Below are positions 1-8,923 of a stretch of 64,000 bases of DNA, in pieces. This DNA comes from Candidatus Bacteroides merdipullorum (GTDB lineage: Bacteria > Bacteroidota > Bacteroidia > Bacteroidales > Bacteroidaceae). Each line of letters opens with the position of its first letter. Positions within the stretch are counted from its first letter, which is position 1. The DNA lies in the NCBI GenBank assembly GCA_019116045.1, contig DXCK01000046.1, forward strand, positions 20,549 through 84,548, written 5' to 3'. The position numbers and the translations under genes were made by a program. The notes beneath the pieces are model-generated. The model was not told the origin of the DNA. It was given only the letters and a program-made list of their open reading frames with translations, and did no database searches.

Positions 1-441
1 GGTATTGTGCTCTTTGGCTTTTGCCTCATAATATTTCTCCATGTCCACAGTCTTGGCTTTTCGGTAAATGCGTTTGATGTCCGCTTCCGATTTTAGATTG
101 GCTTTCTTCAGTTGCAATAATACCAGTCGTCCCGTCAGGGTAACTGTTCCGATGTCATGTCCCGGCGTTGCTTCAACGGCCACGATGTCCCCCTTTTCCA
201 GTGGGATTTTGTTGCTGTTGCGGTAATATCCTTTGCGGGTGTTTTTAAACTGTACCTCTACCAAGTCACATTCATCTGTATTGCCCGGGATGTCGGCCAA
301 CCAGTCATACGTGTTCAATTGCTTGTCCTGGCGTCCACAGCTTTTGCAACAGAGATTACCGCTGCCATTGTGTAGGACGAAAGGTTTGACGGATGCCGCT
401 TCGTGTTGTTCGGCTGTATGGCTATCGTTATTGTCTTTCAT
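1..441 (-). CDS. ricT: PSP1-domain protein (RicT/YaaT family), 3' end outside window
   Basis: The minus-strand reading frame is open from an ATG at 441 to the window edge (147 codons), so it is missing from the ORF track. The translation begins MKDNNDSHTAEQHEAA, carries a Cys pair (LCCKSCGRQ) and then a run typical of the PSP1 domain (CDLVEVQFKNTRKGYYRN, GDIVAVEATPGHDIGTV). In Bacillus, RicT (YaaT) is part of a Ric complex tied to mRNA processing and competence/sporulation; the role in Bacteroidales is not established. It sits 37 nt downstream of holB on the same strand, so cotranscription is likely. The C-terminal half is not visible. Confidence 0.8.
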   Translation of the reverse strand, partial: MKDNNDSHTAEQHEAASVKPFVLHNGSGNLCCKSCGRQDKQLNTYDWLADIPGNTDECDLVEVQFKNTRKGYYRNSNKIPLEKGDIVAVEATPGHDIGTVTLTGRLVLLQLKKANLKSEADIKRIYRKAKTVDMEKYYEAKAKEHNT

Positions 442-478
442 ATCTTGTTTCTGTTAATGGTGTAAGAAATCAGTTCGT

Positions 479-1606
479 TCATTGTTTCAGTAGCATAATC
501 ATCTTCAAGGCAAAGTCGAAAAATACCATACGCGGGTTGACGTTTTGCCCGATGTGTAGTTGTGCTTCGCTCAATTCCTGCATGATGCCTGCCACGTTGC
601 GTTCGTTGACAAACGGCGAGAAGCGTGTGGCGAAGTTCTCTTCTTGGCGTGTCAGGTAGTTTAGCTCGTTTTGGTGCAAGTTGAAGATGAAATTCTCACG
701 TGTCATGCGTTGGCAATAGTCCAAGAAGTTTTTTTGCCGCTCTCGGCCTAAAGCCGCTACTTGTTCGCTCCATTGTTTCATTTCACGTATTTTGCGTTGC
801 CAAGCCAGTCGCATCAGACTGACGAACAGGTCGAAGAACTGTTGGTTTTCTTCGTTCAAGCTGATAGTCTCCAATGCTTTGATAAAATCGCCGTTGGCTA
901 TGTGGGCAATGGCTTTGCTGTCTTCCGGTTGTATGCCATAGCGTTCACACAAAGCTATTTTCACATCTTCTTCTGCAATGCGTGGTACGTTGAAGCGCTG
1001 TGTACGGCTCAGTATAGTGGGGAGTATCATTTCAGGAGTTTCGCTCACCAGCAAGAAGATGGTTTGCGCAGGAGGTTCTTCCAATAGCTTGAGTAGTTTG
1101 TTGGCGCAAACTTCATGCAGCTTTTCGGGCAGCCAGACGAGGGTGATTTTGTAGCCTCCTTCCACTGACTTCAGGCTGAGTTTGCGGGTAATTTCGTCGC
1201 TTTCCTTTGCATAGATGATGGCTTGTCCGTTCTCTGCCCCCATTTCGTCTAACCAGTGGTTGAGGCTGAAGTAAGGGGTGGTTGTCAACAAATGGCGCCA
1301 GTTGGCTATATAGTCGTCGCAGACCTCTTTCTTCCCTTTCGCACTTTTTACAATAGGGAACATGAAATGTACGTCGGGATGTATCAGCTTGTTCCACTTT
1401 ACGCACGACGGGCAAGTGCCGCAAGCATCTTCCTCATTGCGATTGGTGCAGCAAAGATAGCGTGCGTAGGCCAATGCCAAAGGCAATTTGCCACTACCTT
1501 GCGGCCCGGTAAACAGTTGAGCATGAGGAACACGTCCTTCTCTCACTTCTTGTATCAGCTTTTCTTTGGCTGCCTGTTGCCCTATGACGTCTTTAAAATA
1601 GAACAC
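479..1606 (-). CDS. holB: DNA polymerase III clamp-loader subunit delta' (HolB)
   Basis: This is a 375-aa AAA+ clamp-loader subunit that helps load the beta sliding clamp on primed DNA. A Walker A-like loop GPQGSGK lies at residues 34-40 and a zinc module follows (Cys52/53, then CGTCPSC at 62-68). The later motif KLLKLLEEPPAQTIFLLVSE is characteristic of DnaX/HolB proteins. The loop retains Gly-Lys, unlike E. coli delta', so nucleotide binding is possible. Length is near the family norm. It lies between metF (21-nt gap) and ricT on the same strand. The gene 3' of holB being a PSP1 protein is a recurrent arrangement in this phylum (recalled, not checked). Confidence 0.93.
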   Translation of the reverse strand: MFYFKDVIGQQAAKEKLIQEVREGRVPHAQLFTGPQGSGKLPLALAYARYLCCTNRNEEDACGTCPSCVKWNKLIHPDVHFMFPIVKSAKGKKEVCDDYIANWRHLLTTTPYFSLNHWLDEMGAENGQAIIYAKESDEITRKLSLKSVEGGYKITLVWLPEKLHEVCANKLLKLLEEPPAQTIFLLVSETPEMILPTILSRTQRFNVPRIAEEDVKIALCERYGIQPEDSKAIAHIANGDFIKALETISLNEENQQFFDLFVSLMRLAWQRKIREMKQWSEQVAALGRERQKNFLDYCQRMTRENFIFNLHQNELNYLTRQEENFATRFSPFVNERNVAGIMQELSEAQLHIGQNVNPRMVFFDFALKMIMLLKQ

Positions 1607-1627
1607 TTCTTGGCGGATGATCAGGGG

Positions 1628-2581
1628 TTAATAAATTTGTTTAGCTATTTCACGGATGCTGTCTACGGCTCCGATAGTATAAAAATGAATACTGGGTACA
1701 CCGTGAGACATCAGTTCGCGGCATTGCTGTATGCACCATTCTATGCCTAATTGTTGTACCTCGGCGTCCGTAGTGCATTTGGTCACTTCGTGTGCCAGCT
1801 CTTCCGGAATATCAACTTTAAAAGTCTTGGGAATGATGCTCAGTTGCGAAAGTTTCTTAAGAGGCTTGATGCCCGGGATGATGGGCACTGTGATGCCTGC
1901 AGCCCTTGCCCGTTCTACAAAGTTGAAATATTTGCGGTTATCATAAAACAGTTGGGTAACGGCATATTCGGCTCCCGCGTCTATTTTCTTTTTCAGCCAG
2001 TAAAGATCCGAATCCAAGTTGGGCGCTTCTTCATGTTTTTCTGGATAACATGCTACTCCATACGAGAATGGCGTTTTGGTAACAGTCATTTCCGAACCGT
2101 CCACAAAGATTCCTTTGTTGAAATTGTTGATTTGTTCTTCCAATTCAATCGCATGGGTATGCCCTCCCGGCTCGGGGGTAAAAATAGATTCATGCTTGGC
2201 TTTGTCACCCCGCAAGACCAGCAGGTCGGTAATGCCCAGAAATTGTAAATCCAGCAGCATATACTCGATATCTTCGCGCGTGAAGCCGCTGCACAAGACG
2301 TGAGGCACAACGGTGATGTTATACTTGTTTTGTATGGCAGCAGCCACAGCCACCGTTCCCGGGCGACGGCGCAATCTGTTGCGCTGAAATAAGCCGTTTC
2401 CCAGTTCCTTATAGACATATTCGCTGCGGTGGGTCGTAAAGTTGATGTATTGAGGATTAAACTCTAACAACTGGTCGATGGATTGATAGAGTTTTTCTAT
2501 CCCCGTACCTTTCAGTGGAGGCAATATCTCGATGGAGAATGCTGTTTTCTCCTGGCTGTTTATCAAATCGATGACTTTCAT
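1628..2581 (-). CDS. metF: 5,10-methylenetetrahydrofolate reductase
   Basis: This flavoprotein reduces methylene-THF to methyl-THF for methionine synthesis. The TIM-barrel motifs are readable: FSIEILPPLKG near the start, INFTTHRSE, VPHVLCSGF, LLVLRGD, and AVTQLFYDN further on. I chose the ATG at 2581 (MKVIDLINSQ, 317 aa) because it begins at the conserved N-terminus; the ORF track extends 7 codons upstream. A -7 box TATCTTTG reads on the minus strand at 2622-2615, about 35 nt upstream of this ATG. First gene of a metF-holB-ricT transcript. MetA lies elsewhere in the window (about 53 kb). Confidence 0.94.
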   Translation of the reverse strand: MKVIDLINSQEKTAFSIEILPPLKGTGIEKLYQSIDQLLEFNPQYINFTTHRSEYVYKELGNGLFQRNRLRRRPGTVAVAAAIQNKYNITVVPHVLCSGFTREDIEYMLLDLQFLGITDLLVLRGDKAKHESIFTPEPGGHTHAIELEEQINNFNKGIFVDGSEMTVTKTPFSYGVACYPEKHEEAPNLDSDLYWLKKKIDAGAEYAVTQLFYDNRKYFNFVERARAAGITVPIIPGIKPLKKLSQLSIIPKTFKVDIPEELAHEVTKCTTDAEVQQLGIEWCIQQCRELMSHGVPSIHFYTIGAVDSIREIAKQIY

Positions 2582-2711
2582 TGTCCTATCTCTGTTGAGC
2601 AAAAACTATAGCGGCAAAGATAAAACAAAAAACTGAGAAACACAGCAAGTCCTGGAAGAATGATTGGATAGAGAGGGTTCGTTGAGTTATTGTTCCTATT
2701 TCATCTCTTTT

Positions 2712-2782
2712 CCGGTGCTTCTCTTTGTTGATTGTGTCCAAGTATATAGGTTTCCAATGAGATAATCATAGAGAAGCACCGG
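2712..2782. repeat. 13-bp perfect inverted repeat, 45-nt spacer
   Basis: CCGGTGCTTCTCT (2712-2724) is matched by AGAGAAGCACCGG (2770-2782). It lies between the 3' end of the OmpA-like gene and the metF promoter. A stem is possible, but no T-run follows on either strand, so it is not a textbook intrinsic terminator. Confidence 0.5.
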
Positions 2783-2814
2783 ATGTATTGAGATGAGTGT
2801 TTTGACTGGTAACG

Positions 2815-3885
2815 TCAATCGGCAATCATGATGACAACGCGGTTCCAGTCATTTTCGGCAAAGGGTTGTTCATCACCTTCCATGCTCAAAACAGCCAAAC
2901 GCTTGGCATCAATTTTATATTTTTGCACCAGACAGTCACGTACGGCTTCTGCACGCTGGCGTGCCAGTCGAAGGTTGACTTCAGATGTGCCTGTACCCTT
3001 GTCGGCATAGCCAGAAATAGTAGCATTGGCTTCGGGATACCTTTTCAGGTAATCGGCAATGGCCAGAATGTTCATCTCCTGGCTCTCGGTAATGGTAGTT
3101 TTGCCGATAGCGAAAGTTACGTGGCTGCGGATGCCTTTCACTACTTTGGTGGCAGGCGGACAGTCAGGTTTAACGAATACTGTATCGACACGCAACTCGG
3201 TTTCGCGAATCACCTCTGCGCGCTGTTCATTGATAAGTTCGTTCATTTCTTCCTCGGTATAGACCACTTCCGGATATTCTACGCTGATGCATGTGATACA
3301 TTTAAAGCCTGTGCCAAACTTATAAGTCAGCCCTATGCCCAAGTCAAAGTAAGTATCTATGCCGTGGTCGTCGCGTCCATTCCAACGGTCAGATACCCCG
3401 TTAGCCATTAATTCCACATTAAAGTCCAAAGCTTCGTTCAGGCGGAGACTGCCTTGCAAGCCCAGCCTTCCCATAAAACTACTGGCATGGTTGAATGAAC
3501 GGTTAAAACCGATACCAGCCAGAATACTGATATCGAAAGGCCGTTCCGGGTACTTCTGAATCAGTTGGCTCAGGTTCATCATTCCATCTACAGTGGCTGC
3601 TCCGTAATAGAAACTGCTGGCCAAATCACTGTATTCCGAACCTACGCGCCCTTGCCATCCACTGAAAGCCAGGCGGGCACCCCAGACAGGCGAAAAATAT
3701 TTACCTACAGCGATGCTTCCAGATGGTCTCAGTAATTTGCCAAAAGCAGCATCGCCACTGCTGTACGATAGTCCTAATTGCCCTTGAATGAACCAAGGGT
3801 TCGGATTGGATTTCTTTTCTTGCGCACCAACAGTCATACCAATGGCCAAGAGAGTGGTGCAAGCAATGAATGTCTTAAGATTCAT
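2815..3885 (-). CDS. OmpA-family outer-membrane protein
   Basis: 356 aa with a signal peptide (MNLKTFIACTTLLAIGMTVGAQ). Residues about 30-195 alternate hydrophobic and aromatic residues as in an OmpA-like beta barrel (WFIQGQLGLSYSSGD, LGIGLTYKFGTGF). A linker with paired Cys follows (KCITCIS). The C-terminal about 110 residues are an OmpA domain: ISGYADKGTGTSEVNLRLARQRAEAV contains the Asp and Arg used to bind diaminopimelate in peptidoglycan. The likely role is tethering the outer membrane to the cell wall. It starts 6 nt after the upstream DUF4369 lipoprotein, so the two are probably cotranscribed. Confidence 0.88.
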   Translation of the reverse strand: MNLKTFIACTTLLAIGMTVGAQEKKSNPNPWFIQGQLGLSYSSGDAAFGKLLRPSGSIAVGKYFSPVWGARLAFSGWQGRVGSEYSDLASSFYYGAATVDGMMNLSQLIQKYPERPFDISILAGIGFNRSFNHASSFMGRLGLQGSLRLNEALDFNVELMANGVSDRWNGRDDHGIDTYFDLGIGLTYKFGTGFKCITCISVEYPEVVYTEEEMNELINEQRAEVIRETELRVDTVFVKPDCPPATKVVKGIRSHVTFAIGKTTITESQEMNILAIADYLKRYPEANATISGYADKGTGTSEVNLRLARQRAEAVRDCLVQKYKIDAKRLAVLSMEGDEQPFAENDWNRVVIMIAD

Positions 3886-3891
3886 GGCATA

Positions 3892-4482
3892 CTAATTTAT
3901 GGTACTTTGGGTCAACTGTGTTTTAACTTCTTCCCGGTCGGTAGGCGTCAAATGTGCACCATAGTCATGATAGATGTAATGTCCCAATGCATTGCTCTTA
4001 TTTAAAAGAATCTGTTGCTTGTAGAAATTAGACATCTTAATGCCTATCTCTTGAGGTGTAATATCTTTCCGTCCTGCCAATTCGTCTTTGCAAGTCTGCA
4101 ATTCATTTAAGAATTGTTGGATTCCTTCATTAAGAGGGGTGCCGGCAGTCTGAATATATTCACCTATTTCCAGGCTTATATGCCCGTTTTCCACAATCAG
4201 TGGCATCTCCAGTAAAGCGTCTGCTTGTTCATTGTCTACCAGTTGCACTATGAGAGCAAAAGGTTGGGTTACACTGTCTGCAACTTCAAAGCTGAAGTTA
4301 CCATCGTTCAGCACTGTACTGTCCAAACGTTGTCGTTGGAGGTCTGTCAGGTAAGCCATATCATACTCCGTCATAGAAGTATGCCCGTTCAAAGTACATC
4401 CTTTAGGCATGACATGTGTACCACAGGCGGCCAAAACCAATCCTGCGGCCGCGACAGGCAAGAGCCAAAAATGTTTTCCCAT
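3892..4482 (-). CDS. DUF4369-like lipoprotein
   Basis: 196 aa with a lipoprotein signal ending LVLAAC, lipidated Cys at residue 20. The body (GCTLNGHTS, LTDLQRQRLDSTVLNDGNFSFEVADS, ALIVQL) matches the DUF4369 pattern usually found at the N-terminus of Bacteroides TlpA-like thioredoxins. No thioredoxin domain or CxxC follows, so this is a stand-alone version; compare the complete protein at 26637-27770. Function unknown. Operon partner of the OmpA-like gene immediately downstream. Confidence 0.72.
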   Translation of the reverse strand: MGKHFWLLPVAAAGLVLAACGTHVMPKGCTLNGHTSMTEYDMAYLTDLQRQRLDSTVLNDGNFSFEVADSVTQPFALIVQLVDNEQADALLEMPLIVENGHISLEIGEYIQTAGTPLNEGIQQFLNELQTCKDELAGRKDITPQEIGIKMSNFYKQQILLNKSNALGHYIYHDYGAHLTPTDREEVKTQLTQSTIN

Positions 4483-4511
4483 CGTATGTTGAAAAGTGAT
4501 ATTAATGAATA

Positions 4512-4548
4512 AAGGCGATCCGGCTAATCGTATTAGCAGAATCGCCTT
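4512..4548 (-). terminator. Terminator-like hairpin after the barrel gene
   Basis: AAGGCGAT (4512-4519) pairs with ATCGCCTT (4541-4548), and inside it GCTAAT pairs with ATTAGC. On the minus strand the stem is followed by TTTATT. It lies 65 nt downstream of the stop of the outer-membrane barrel gene and so separates that unit from the DUF4369/OmpA pair. Confidence 0.6.
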
Positions 4549-4613
4549 CTCTGCATTTATCTCCTATGCATTGTTGAGAATAGGATTTAGAAAACCTGGT
4601 TGGTTTTCATTCT

Positions 4614-5483
4614 TTAGAACCGGAAACCCAGTTTCAGCACCGGCATTTCAAATATTTTGAAATTGTGGTGTCCTACGTTGTATTTACTGAATCCTTGTGG
4701 GCAAAGCTGGATGATGTCGTAGCGATAGGCCAGTGGCTGCATTTCCAGTCCTAATACCAGTCCTTTTGCCAGACTATATTCCACACCAGCTACGGCAGCG
4801 ACTTTCAAACCAAACATTTGCCCGGCTTTCCCTCCGGCCAGATAGACTTGCATGTCTATTTCTTCGTCCAGTTCCTCGTCGTACACCATTTCGCCCGTGT
4901 ACGGTTCAGTAGTTTCGATTCTTGCCATCTGAAAGCCTAAGGCGGCTCCCACGTAAGGGTGTATGCGCGGATTGCTCGTCTTGAAATAACGGTCTGTGCC
5001 CACGGTGACATACCAGTTGTTTGTCATTTGTGCATTAATGTACTTCTGGTCGGGGATTACCATGTCCGGCACCTCATCGTCTCCTTCGATGTAGTCTTTC
5101 TTAGGGGTAACGCTGATATTCATGCCAAACGACAGATTGACGTCCCAGCAGTCCGTAATGAAGTATTTCGCCTGCACACCGACAATATTCACCAGGCTGT
5201 TCCCGTTGATTCCGTTGATGTTCAAGTAGCCATTCAAATCACCCGAAAAGTCTGTTCCTCCGTTGGGCAGACCTATCGAGCCGCCGGTGTTGGTGTATTG
5301 GGGGAGCAAGTAGCTGGTATTTTCATTATAAAACTGCCCGCTATTGCCCAGCACCAACGACACCTGCCACTGGCCTTTTTGTGGAGCAAACACTACACCC
5401 TCTTTTTTGCTCTTCGATGGCTGCGCCCAAAGGGGCGCAGCTACCAAAGCAGCCAATAAGATAGTGCAAAGTTTCTTAATCAT
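4614..5483 (-). CDS. Outer-membrane beta-barrel protein, unknown function
   Basis: 289 aa with a signal peptide (MIKKLCTILLAALVAAPLWAQ). The mature part has barrel-like alternating strands (WQVSLVLGNSGQFY, VQAKYFITDCWDVNLSFGMNISV, NNWYVTVGTDRYFK, VAAVAGVEYSLAKGLVLGLEMQ). The last residue is Phe (VLKLGFRF), the usual C-terminal signal for the BAM complex. An acidic loop (YDEELDEEIDMQ) sits near residue 200. The gene follows the coiled-coil lipoprotein by only 27 nt, and a hairpin at 4512-4548 ends the unit. Pairing with a giant coiled-coil lipoprotein suggests a shared surface structure (inference). Confidence 0.78.
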   Translation of the reverse strand: MIKKLCTILLAALVAAPLWAQPSKSKKEGVVFAPQKGQWQVSLVLGNSGQFYNENTSYLLPQYTNTGGSIGLPNGGTDFSGDLNGYLNINGINGNSLVNIVGVQAKYFITDCWDVNLSFGMNISVTPKKDYIEGDDEVPDMVIPDQKYINAQMTNNWYVTVGTDRYFKTSNPRIHPYVGAALGFQMARIETTEPYTGEMVYDEELDEEIDMQVYLAGGKAGQMFGLKVAAVAGVEYSLAKGLVLGLEMQPLAYRYDIIQLCPQGFSKYNVGHHNFKIFEMPVLKLGFRF

Positions 5484-5510
5484 TTTACTCTATTTAAGCT
5501 GTGTTCAATT

Positions 5511-8384
5511 TTATTCTGCAACTTCCTCGTTCTGTTCCGAGATGCGGTCTATTTCAGCCAGCAGGGCTTCATTGGCTGCAGTCAGTTCGTCCTGAGCTTC
5601 TTGCAAGTCATTTTCTGCTTCTTCAAGGTCTTCTTGAGCGATGGTTACAGCATTAGCCTCTTCGTTGGCATACTTCTTCTGACGTTCTTGTGCTTTCAGC
5701 AGGGCGGTTTCTGCGTCATACATCTCTCCTTCAGCCCATACTAATGCATCATTAAGATCTTTCTTTAGATCATCCAGCGTCTCGGCGTCTTCGCTCTCAT
5801 AGCTCAAGTAAGTATTGATGGCAGCAGCTACCTTTTCGATTACCGGTTTAACGGCATACTTCAGGGCCTCGGCGTCTTCAATCTTCTTATCTATGTCTGC
5901 GAACTTGGCTTGCAGGGCTTCGTCGGCTTGCGTATATGCCCATTCTGCGGAAGCAGCCTCTTCAGCAGCCTTGGCGATGATGGCGTTGACGTCAGCCAGG
6001 TGTTCGTTCAGTTCTGCCTTCAAAGCTGCAATGGCTTCTTCGTTCTCCAATGTTGCCTTGGCAATGTCGATAAGTGCTTGGAGATAAGCAGCCGTACCCA
6101 CCATACCGTAACGGTATAAGTTGTCATTGATGTGGGTGAACGGAACGAAGTCTGCATCGGGAACCAGTTCCATATAGTCGGCTGAGATTTCATCCTTTAT
6201 TTCGTCCACTGTCAAATCTACCAGACGAGCTTCGACTTCTCGGCGTCTTGTGCCAAACAAATCCTCCGACAACTGGGATATGAAGTTCTTCAGTTCAGAA
6301 CGATAGACTTCTGCCAATTCAACAGCGTCTACCTCTTCTTCATTGCGATAGGCGTCATTTAAAATGATTCCGTTGAAATGGTCTAGTCCCAAAGTCTCAT
6401 AGTAATCATAGTAGGTTTGGTATGCTTCCGCATATGCATTGTAATAATCAAACCATGCTCCTTCTCCGGTTTCGTAGTTGGAGATGGCATTAAACAATTC
6501 TTTCAGCTTCTCTTGGATGGCAGCGTCCCCGCTTTCATTCTCTAAGGCGGTTTCGCGGGCGTTGGCTACGGCAACTTGATAATCGGCATTAGCTTTGATT
6601 ATTTCCTTCTCCTTCAAGGTTTCGGCATCTTTCTTTATTTGTTTAAACTTTCCTTCTTCCTCTCTGAGAATTTTAAGCGCGTCGTTTGCAGCGTTAACAG
6701 CCTCATCTTTCGCATTGGTTTGTTCTTCGGTAGGATTGGCTATGAGCGCATAGTCTGCTATCGCCTGTTGGGCAAGAGCATCAGCAGTTTCGTAAGCAGC
6801 TTGTTTTGAATCAACGTTGCTTTGGGCAGCATTTACAGTAGCGTCATATTTTTCCTGTATGGTACCTTCTACGTATTCTCCTTCGATATATCCACCTACG
6901 GCAGCTATATATTCTTGATTTGCTTGTTCAATAGTTTGGTTAAGGATTTGCCATGATTGGAGATTCTCTTCCGCATACGTATCGTAAGCTTCGACTGCTT
7001 CTTGATAAGCCTTCAATGCAGCATTGTACTTGTCTACGGCTTCCTTTACTTTGTCGTAACCAGGCATCTGCGTGGCATCTGTTTCCAGCTTGCCTTGGTA
7101 TGCTTCGACAGCTTGTTTCCAAATGGCTTTCTTTTCTTCAATCTGTTCATTCAGGCTGGTCAGATAGGGTGTCATTTCCAGGATCTCGTTGTTCGTCCAA
7201 GCGTCGCCGTTGGCTGTGCGCGTCCAGCTATTGACATCCTTGAGGTATTCGTTCAACGTCTCTTTCTGCTTGAAGTTGTCGGCAGTGCCATCACTCAAAG
7301 CCAAGAGATATTCAGAATATTTGAATTCAGCTTTCGAGATGCCCCAGTCGTTGATGTAGGTCGGCAAGCCCATGATGTTGCGGTTCTGTATCTTGATTTC
7401 CGGCAGGGTGTATTCCTTGGTGGCCGGAGTAGCCAGCGTCCCGTCTTCGTTCCATACACCTACGATGGCCTCGTAAGCTTGTTTCAGCTTTTCTACCTCC
7501 TGAGCTTCGGTGACAGTGCTGGTCTCCAGCTTTTTCCTTTCAATCTCGAGGTCAGCCAGTTGTTTTTCGATGCCTTCCAACTGGTTGTCCAGTTCTTTCT
7601 TTTGGGCTTCCAATGCTTCAATGCTGCTGAAGTCAGCTTCGGCTGCAGCTTTGGCTACATTGTAAGCCTCTACGGCTGCATCGTATTCGCGTTGTTTCAG
7701 CTCTACGTTGCGTGCCAGTTGGCGTTTTGCCAATTCGTCAGACTGTGCAGCGTCCAGTTCTTTGATGGCGGTTGTCAGAGCTTCAGCTTTTTCTTCGTAG
7801 GTTTCGGTTGCTTTGTCCACAGCTTCTTTGGCATTTTCTACTGCGGTTATCCATTCTTCCAAATGAGTCTTTTGTGCGTCTGTCAGCGTGTTCTTTGCCA
7901 AAGCCAGGTTTTTCAGTGCCTGTTCATACAAGGCTTGCTGTTTGGCCAGTTCCGTCTTCACTTCCATCAGGTCCAGTTCCAGTTGCGCGGCGGCCAGTTG
8001 AGCCTGACGTTCGCGTTCCTGCTGCTGGGCTTCCAGTTGGCTGATCAACGCTTCCAGACGGGCTCTTTCTTCCTCGTTTTTGATGTTTCTCAGTTCTGCC
8101 TCATACTGGGCTTTCAGCGCTTTGGCTTCCTGTTCAGCAGCCAATGCCTCGTAATAGCGTGCCTGTGCGGCTACCACGGCTTTTTGTGCTTCCTTCAGAG
8201 CGGCATCTGCCAAGATAGAAGCAGCATTAGCCTCTTCTACACTGGCTCTCGCCTTTAACAATTCAGATTTTGCTTGACGCAGGATGGTAATGCCTTCCGG
8301 TTCATCGTTGTCAATACACCCGGTAAACACCGGCACCGTGCCAAGCAGCATGCCAGTCACGGCTAAGTAAGTCCACTTTTTCAT
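5511..8384 (-). CDS. Giant (957-aa) coiled-coil lipoprotein, probably surface-exposed
   Basis: The protein opens with a lipoprotein signal (MKKWTYLAVTGMLLGTVPVFTGC, Cys23) followed by IDNDEPEG; acidic residues right after the Cys resemble the lipoprotein-export signal that sends Bacteroidetes lipoproteins to the cell surface. Residues about 35-315 are Ala/Glu/Gln/Lys-rich heptads with no Pro or Gly, a long parallel coiled coil. A less helical segment follows (about 320-420, LPEIKIQNRNIMGLPTYINDWG), then further coils to about 640, a Tyr/Phe-rich insert (about 650-790), and coils to the C-terminus (AEIDRISEQNEEVAE). I do not recognise a named family. It lies between an AraC-type gene and an OM barrel gene. 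A rod or adhesin-like spacer role is inference. Confidence 0.8.
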   Translation of the reverse strand: MKKWTYLAVTGMLLGTVPVFTGCIDNDEPEGITILRQAKSELLKARASVEEANAASILADAALKEAQKAVVAAQARYYEALAAEQEAKALKAQYEAELRNIKNEEERARLEALISQLEAQQQERERQAQLAAAQLELDLMEVKTELAKQQALYEQALKNLALAKNTLTDAQKTHLEEWITAVENAKEAVDKATETYEEKAEALTTAIKELDAAQSDELAKRQLARNVELKQREYDAAVEAYNVAKAAAEADFSSIEALEAQKKELDNQLEGIEKQLADLEIERKKLETSTVTEAQEVEKLKQAYEAIVGVWNEDGTLATPATKEYTLPEIKIQNRNIMGLPTYINDWGISKAEFKYSEYLLALSDGTADNFKQKETLNEYLKDVNSWTRTANGDAWTNNEILEMTPYLTSLNEQIEEKKAIWKQAVEAYQGKLETDATQMPGYDKVKEAVDKYNAALKAYQEAVEAYDTYAEENLQSWQILNQTIEQANQEYIAAVGGYIEGEYVEGTIQEKYDATVNAAQSNVDSKQAAYETADALAQQAIADYALIANPTEEQTNAKDEAVNAANDALKILREEEGKFKQIKKDAETLKEKEIIKANADYQVAVANARETALENESGDAAIQEKLKELFNAISNYETGEGAWFDYYNAYAEAYQTYYDYYETLGLDHFNGIILNDAYRNEEEVDAVELAEVYRSELKNFISQLSEDLFGTRRREVEARLVDLTVDEIKDEISADYMELVPDADFVPFTHINDNLYRYGMVGTAAYLQALIDIAKATLENEEAIAALKAELNEHLADVNAIIAKAAEEAASAEWAYTQADEALQAKFADIDKKIEDAEALKYAVKPVIEKVAAAINTYLSYESEDAETLDDLKKDLNDALVWAEGEMYDAETALLKAQERQKKYANEEANAVTIAQEDLEEAENDLQEAQDELTAANEALLAEIDRISEQNEEVAE

Positions 8385-8437
8385 AATTTAAAGATGATGT
8401 TAGTAAAACAGATGGTTATTAAAAAAATCTATGGATT

Positions 8438-8923
8438 TTATTCTTCATTTACGCTGGCACGTAACGCTTGCGTCCGCGCGTTCACGCGATAATCAGTGGG
8501 TGTCATGTGTTCGAATTTCATGAAAGTGGCATAAAATGTGCTGCGTGACAGGAAGCCACAGCGGGCTGCCAATTCGTTCATGCTGCAATTCTCATTTCTT
8601 AACAACTGTTTGGCATATTCTACCCGGTAACTGTTTAACAAAGTTTTTAGGTTGCATCCGAAAAATTTGTTAACTACTTTCGATAAATAAGTCGTATTGG
8701 TGAAAAGCATCTGGCTGAGTTTGGTCAAATTGATGTCTTTGTCCAAATACACTCGCTTGTTTTCTAATACAAAGAGGATATTTTCGTAAAGAAGCTTCAT
8801 TTTAGGAGTGGCAGACAACTTGGGAATCTCCTCGTTGTAAGCCTCTTTGGGCTCGCCCGTAATGGTTGCGAATCCAAACTTCTCGATAGCGTTAATCTTT
8901 GTCATGACTGATGGTGTTATCAT
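8438..8923 (-). CDS. AraC-type HTH regulator lacking a sensor domain
   Basis: 161 aa. The C-terminal about 100 residues hold both helix-turn-helix motifs of the AraC family: INLTKLSQMLFTNTTYLSKVVNKFFG and CSMNELAARCGFLSRSTFYATFMKFEHMTPTDYR. The N-terminal about 50 residues are too short for a ligand or sensor domain, so it may act constitutively or be controlled by its own level. An alternative start is the ATG at 8905 (MTKINAIEKF). A -7 box TATATTTG reads on the minus strand at 9019-9012. The coiled-coil lipoprotein gene follows 53 nt downstream, so it is the likely target or cotranscribed partner (inference). Confidence 0.85.
   Translation of the reverse strand: MITPSVMTKINAIEKFGFATITGEPKEAYNEEIPKLSATPKMKLLYENILFVLENKRVYLDKDINLTKLSQMLFTNTTYLSKVVNKFFGCNLKTLLNSYRVEYAKQLLRNENCSMNELAARCGFLSRSTFYATFMKFEHMTPTDYRVNARTQALRASVNEE

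Noticed and set aside
6957-8258. 433-aa plus-strand ORF opposite the coiled-coil lipoprotein gene
   Set aside because: It is Phe/Leu/Cys-rich, as expected from the reverse complement of Glu/Lys/Ala heptad codons; no family features, no promoter, and fully covered by a gene with signal peptide and lipobox.
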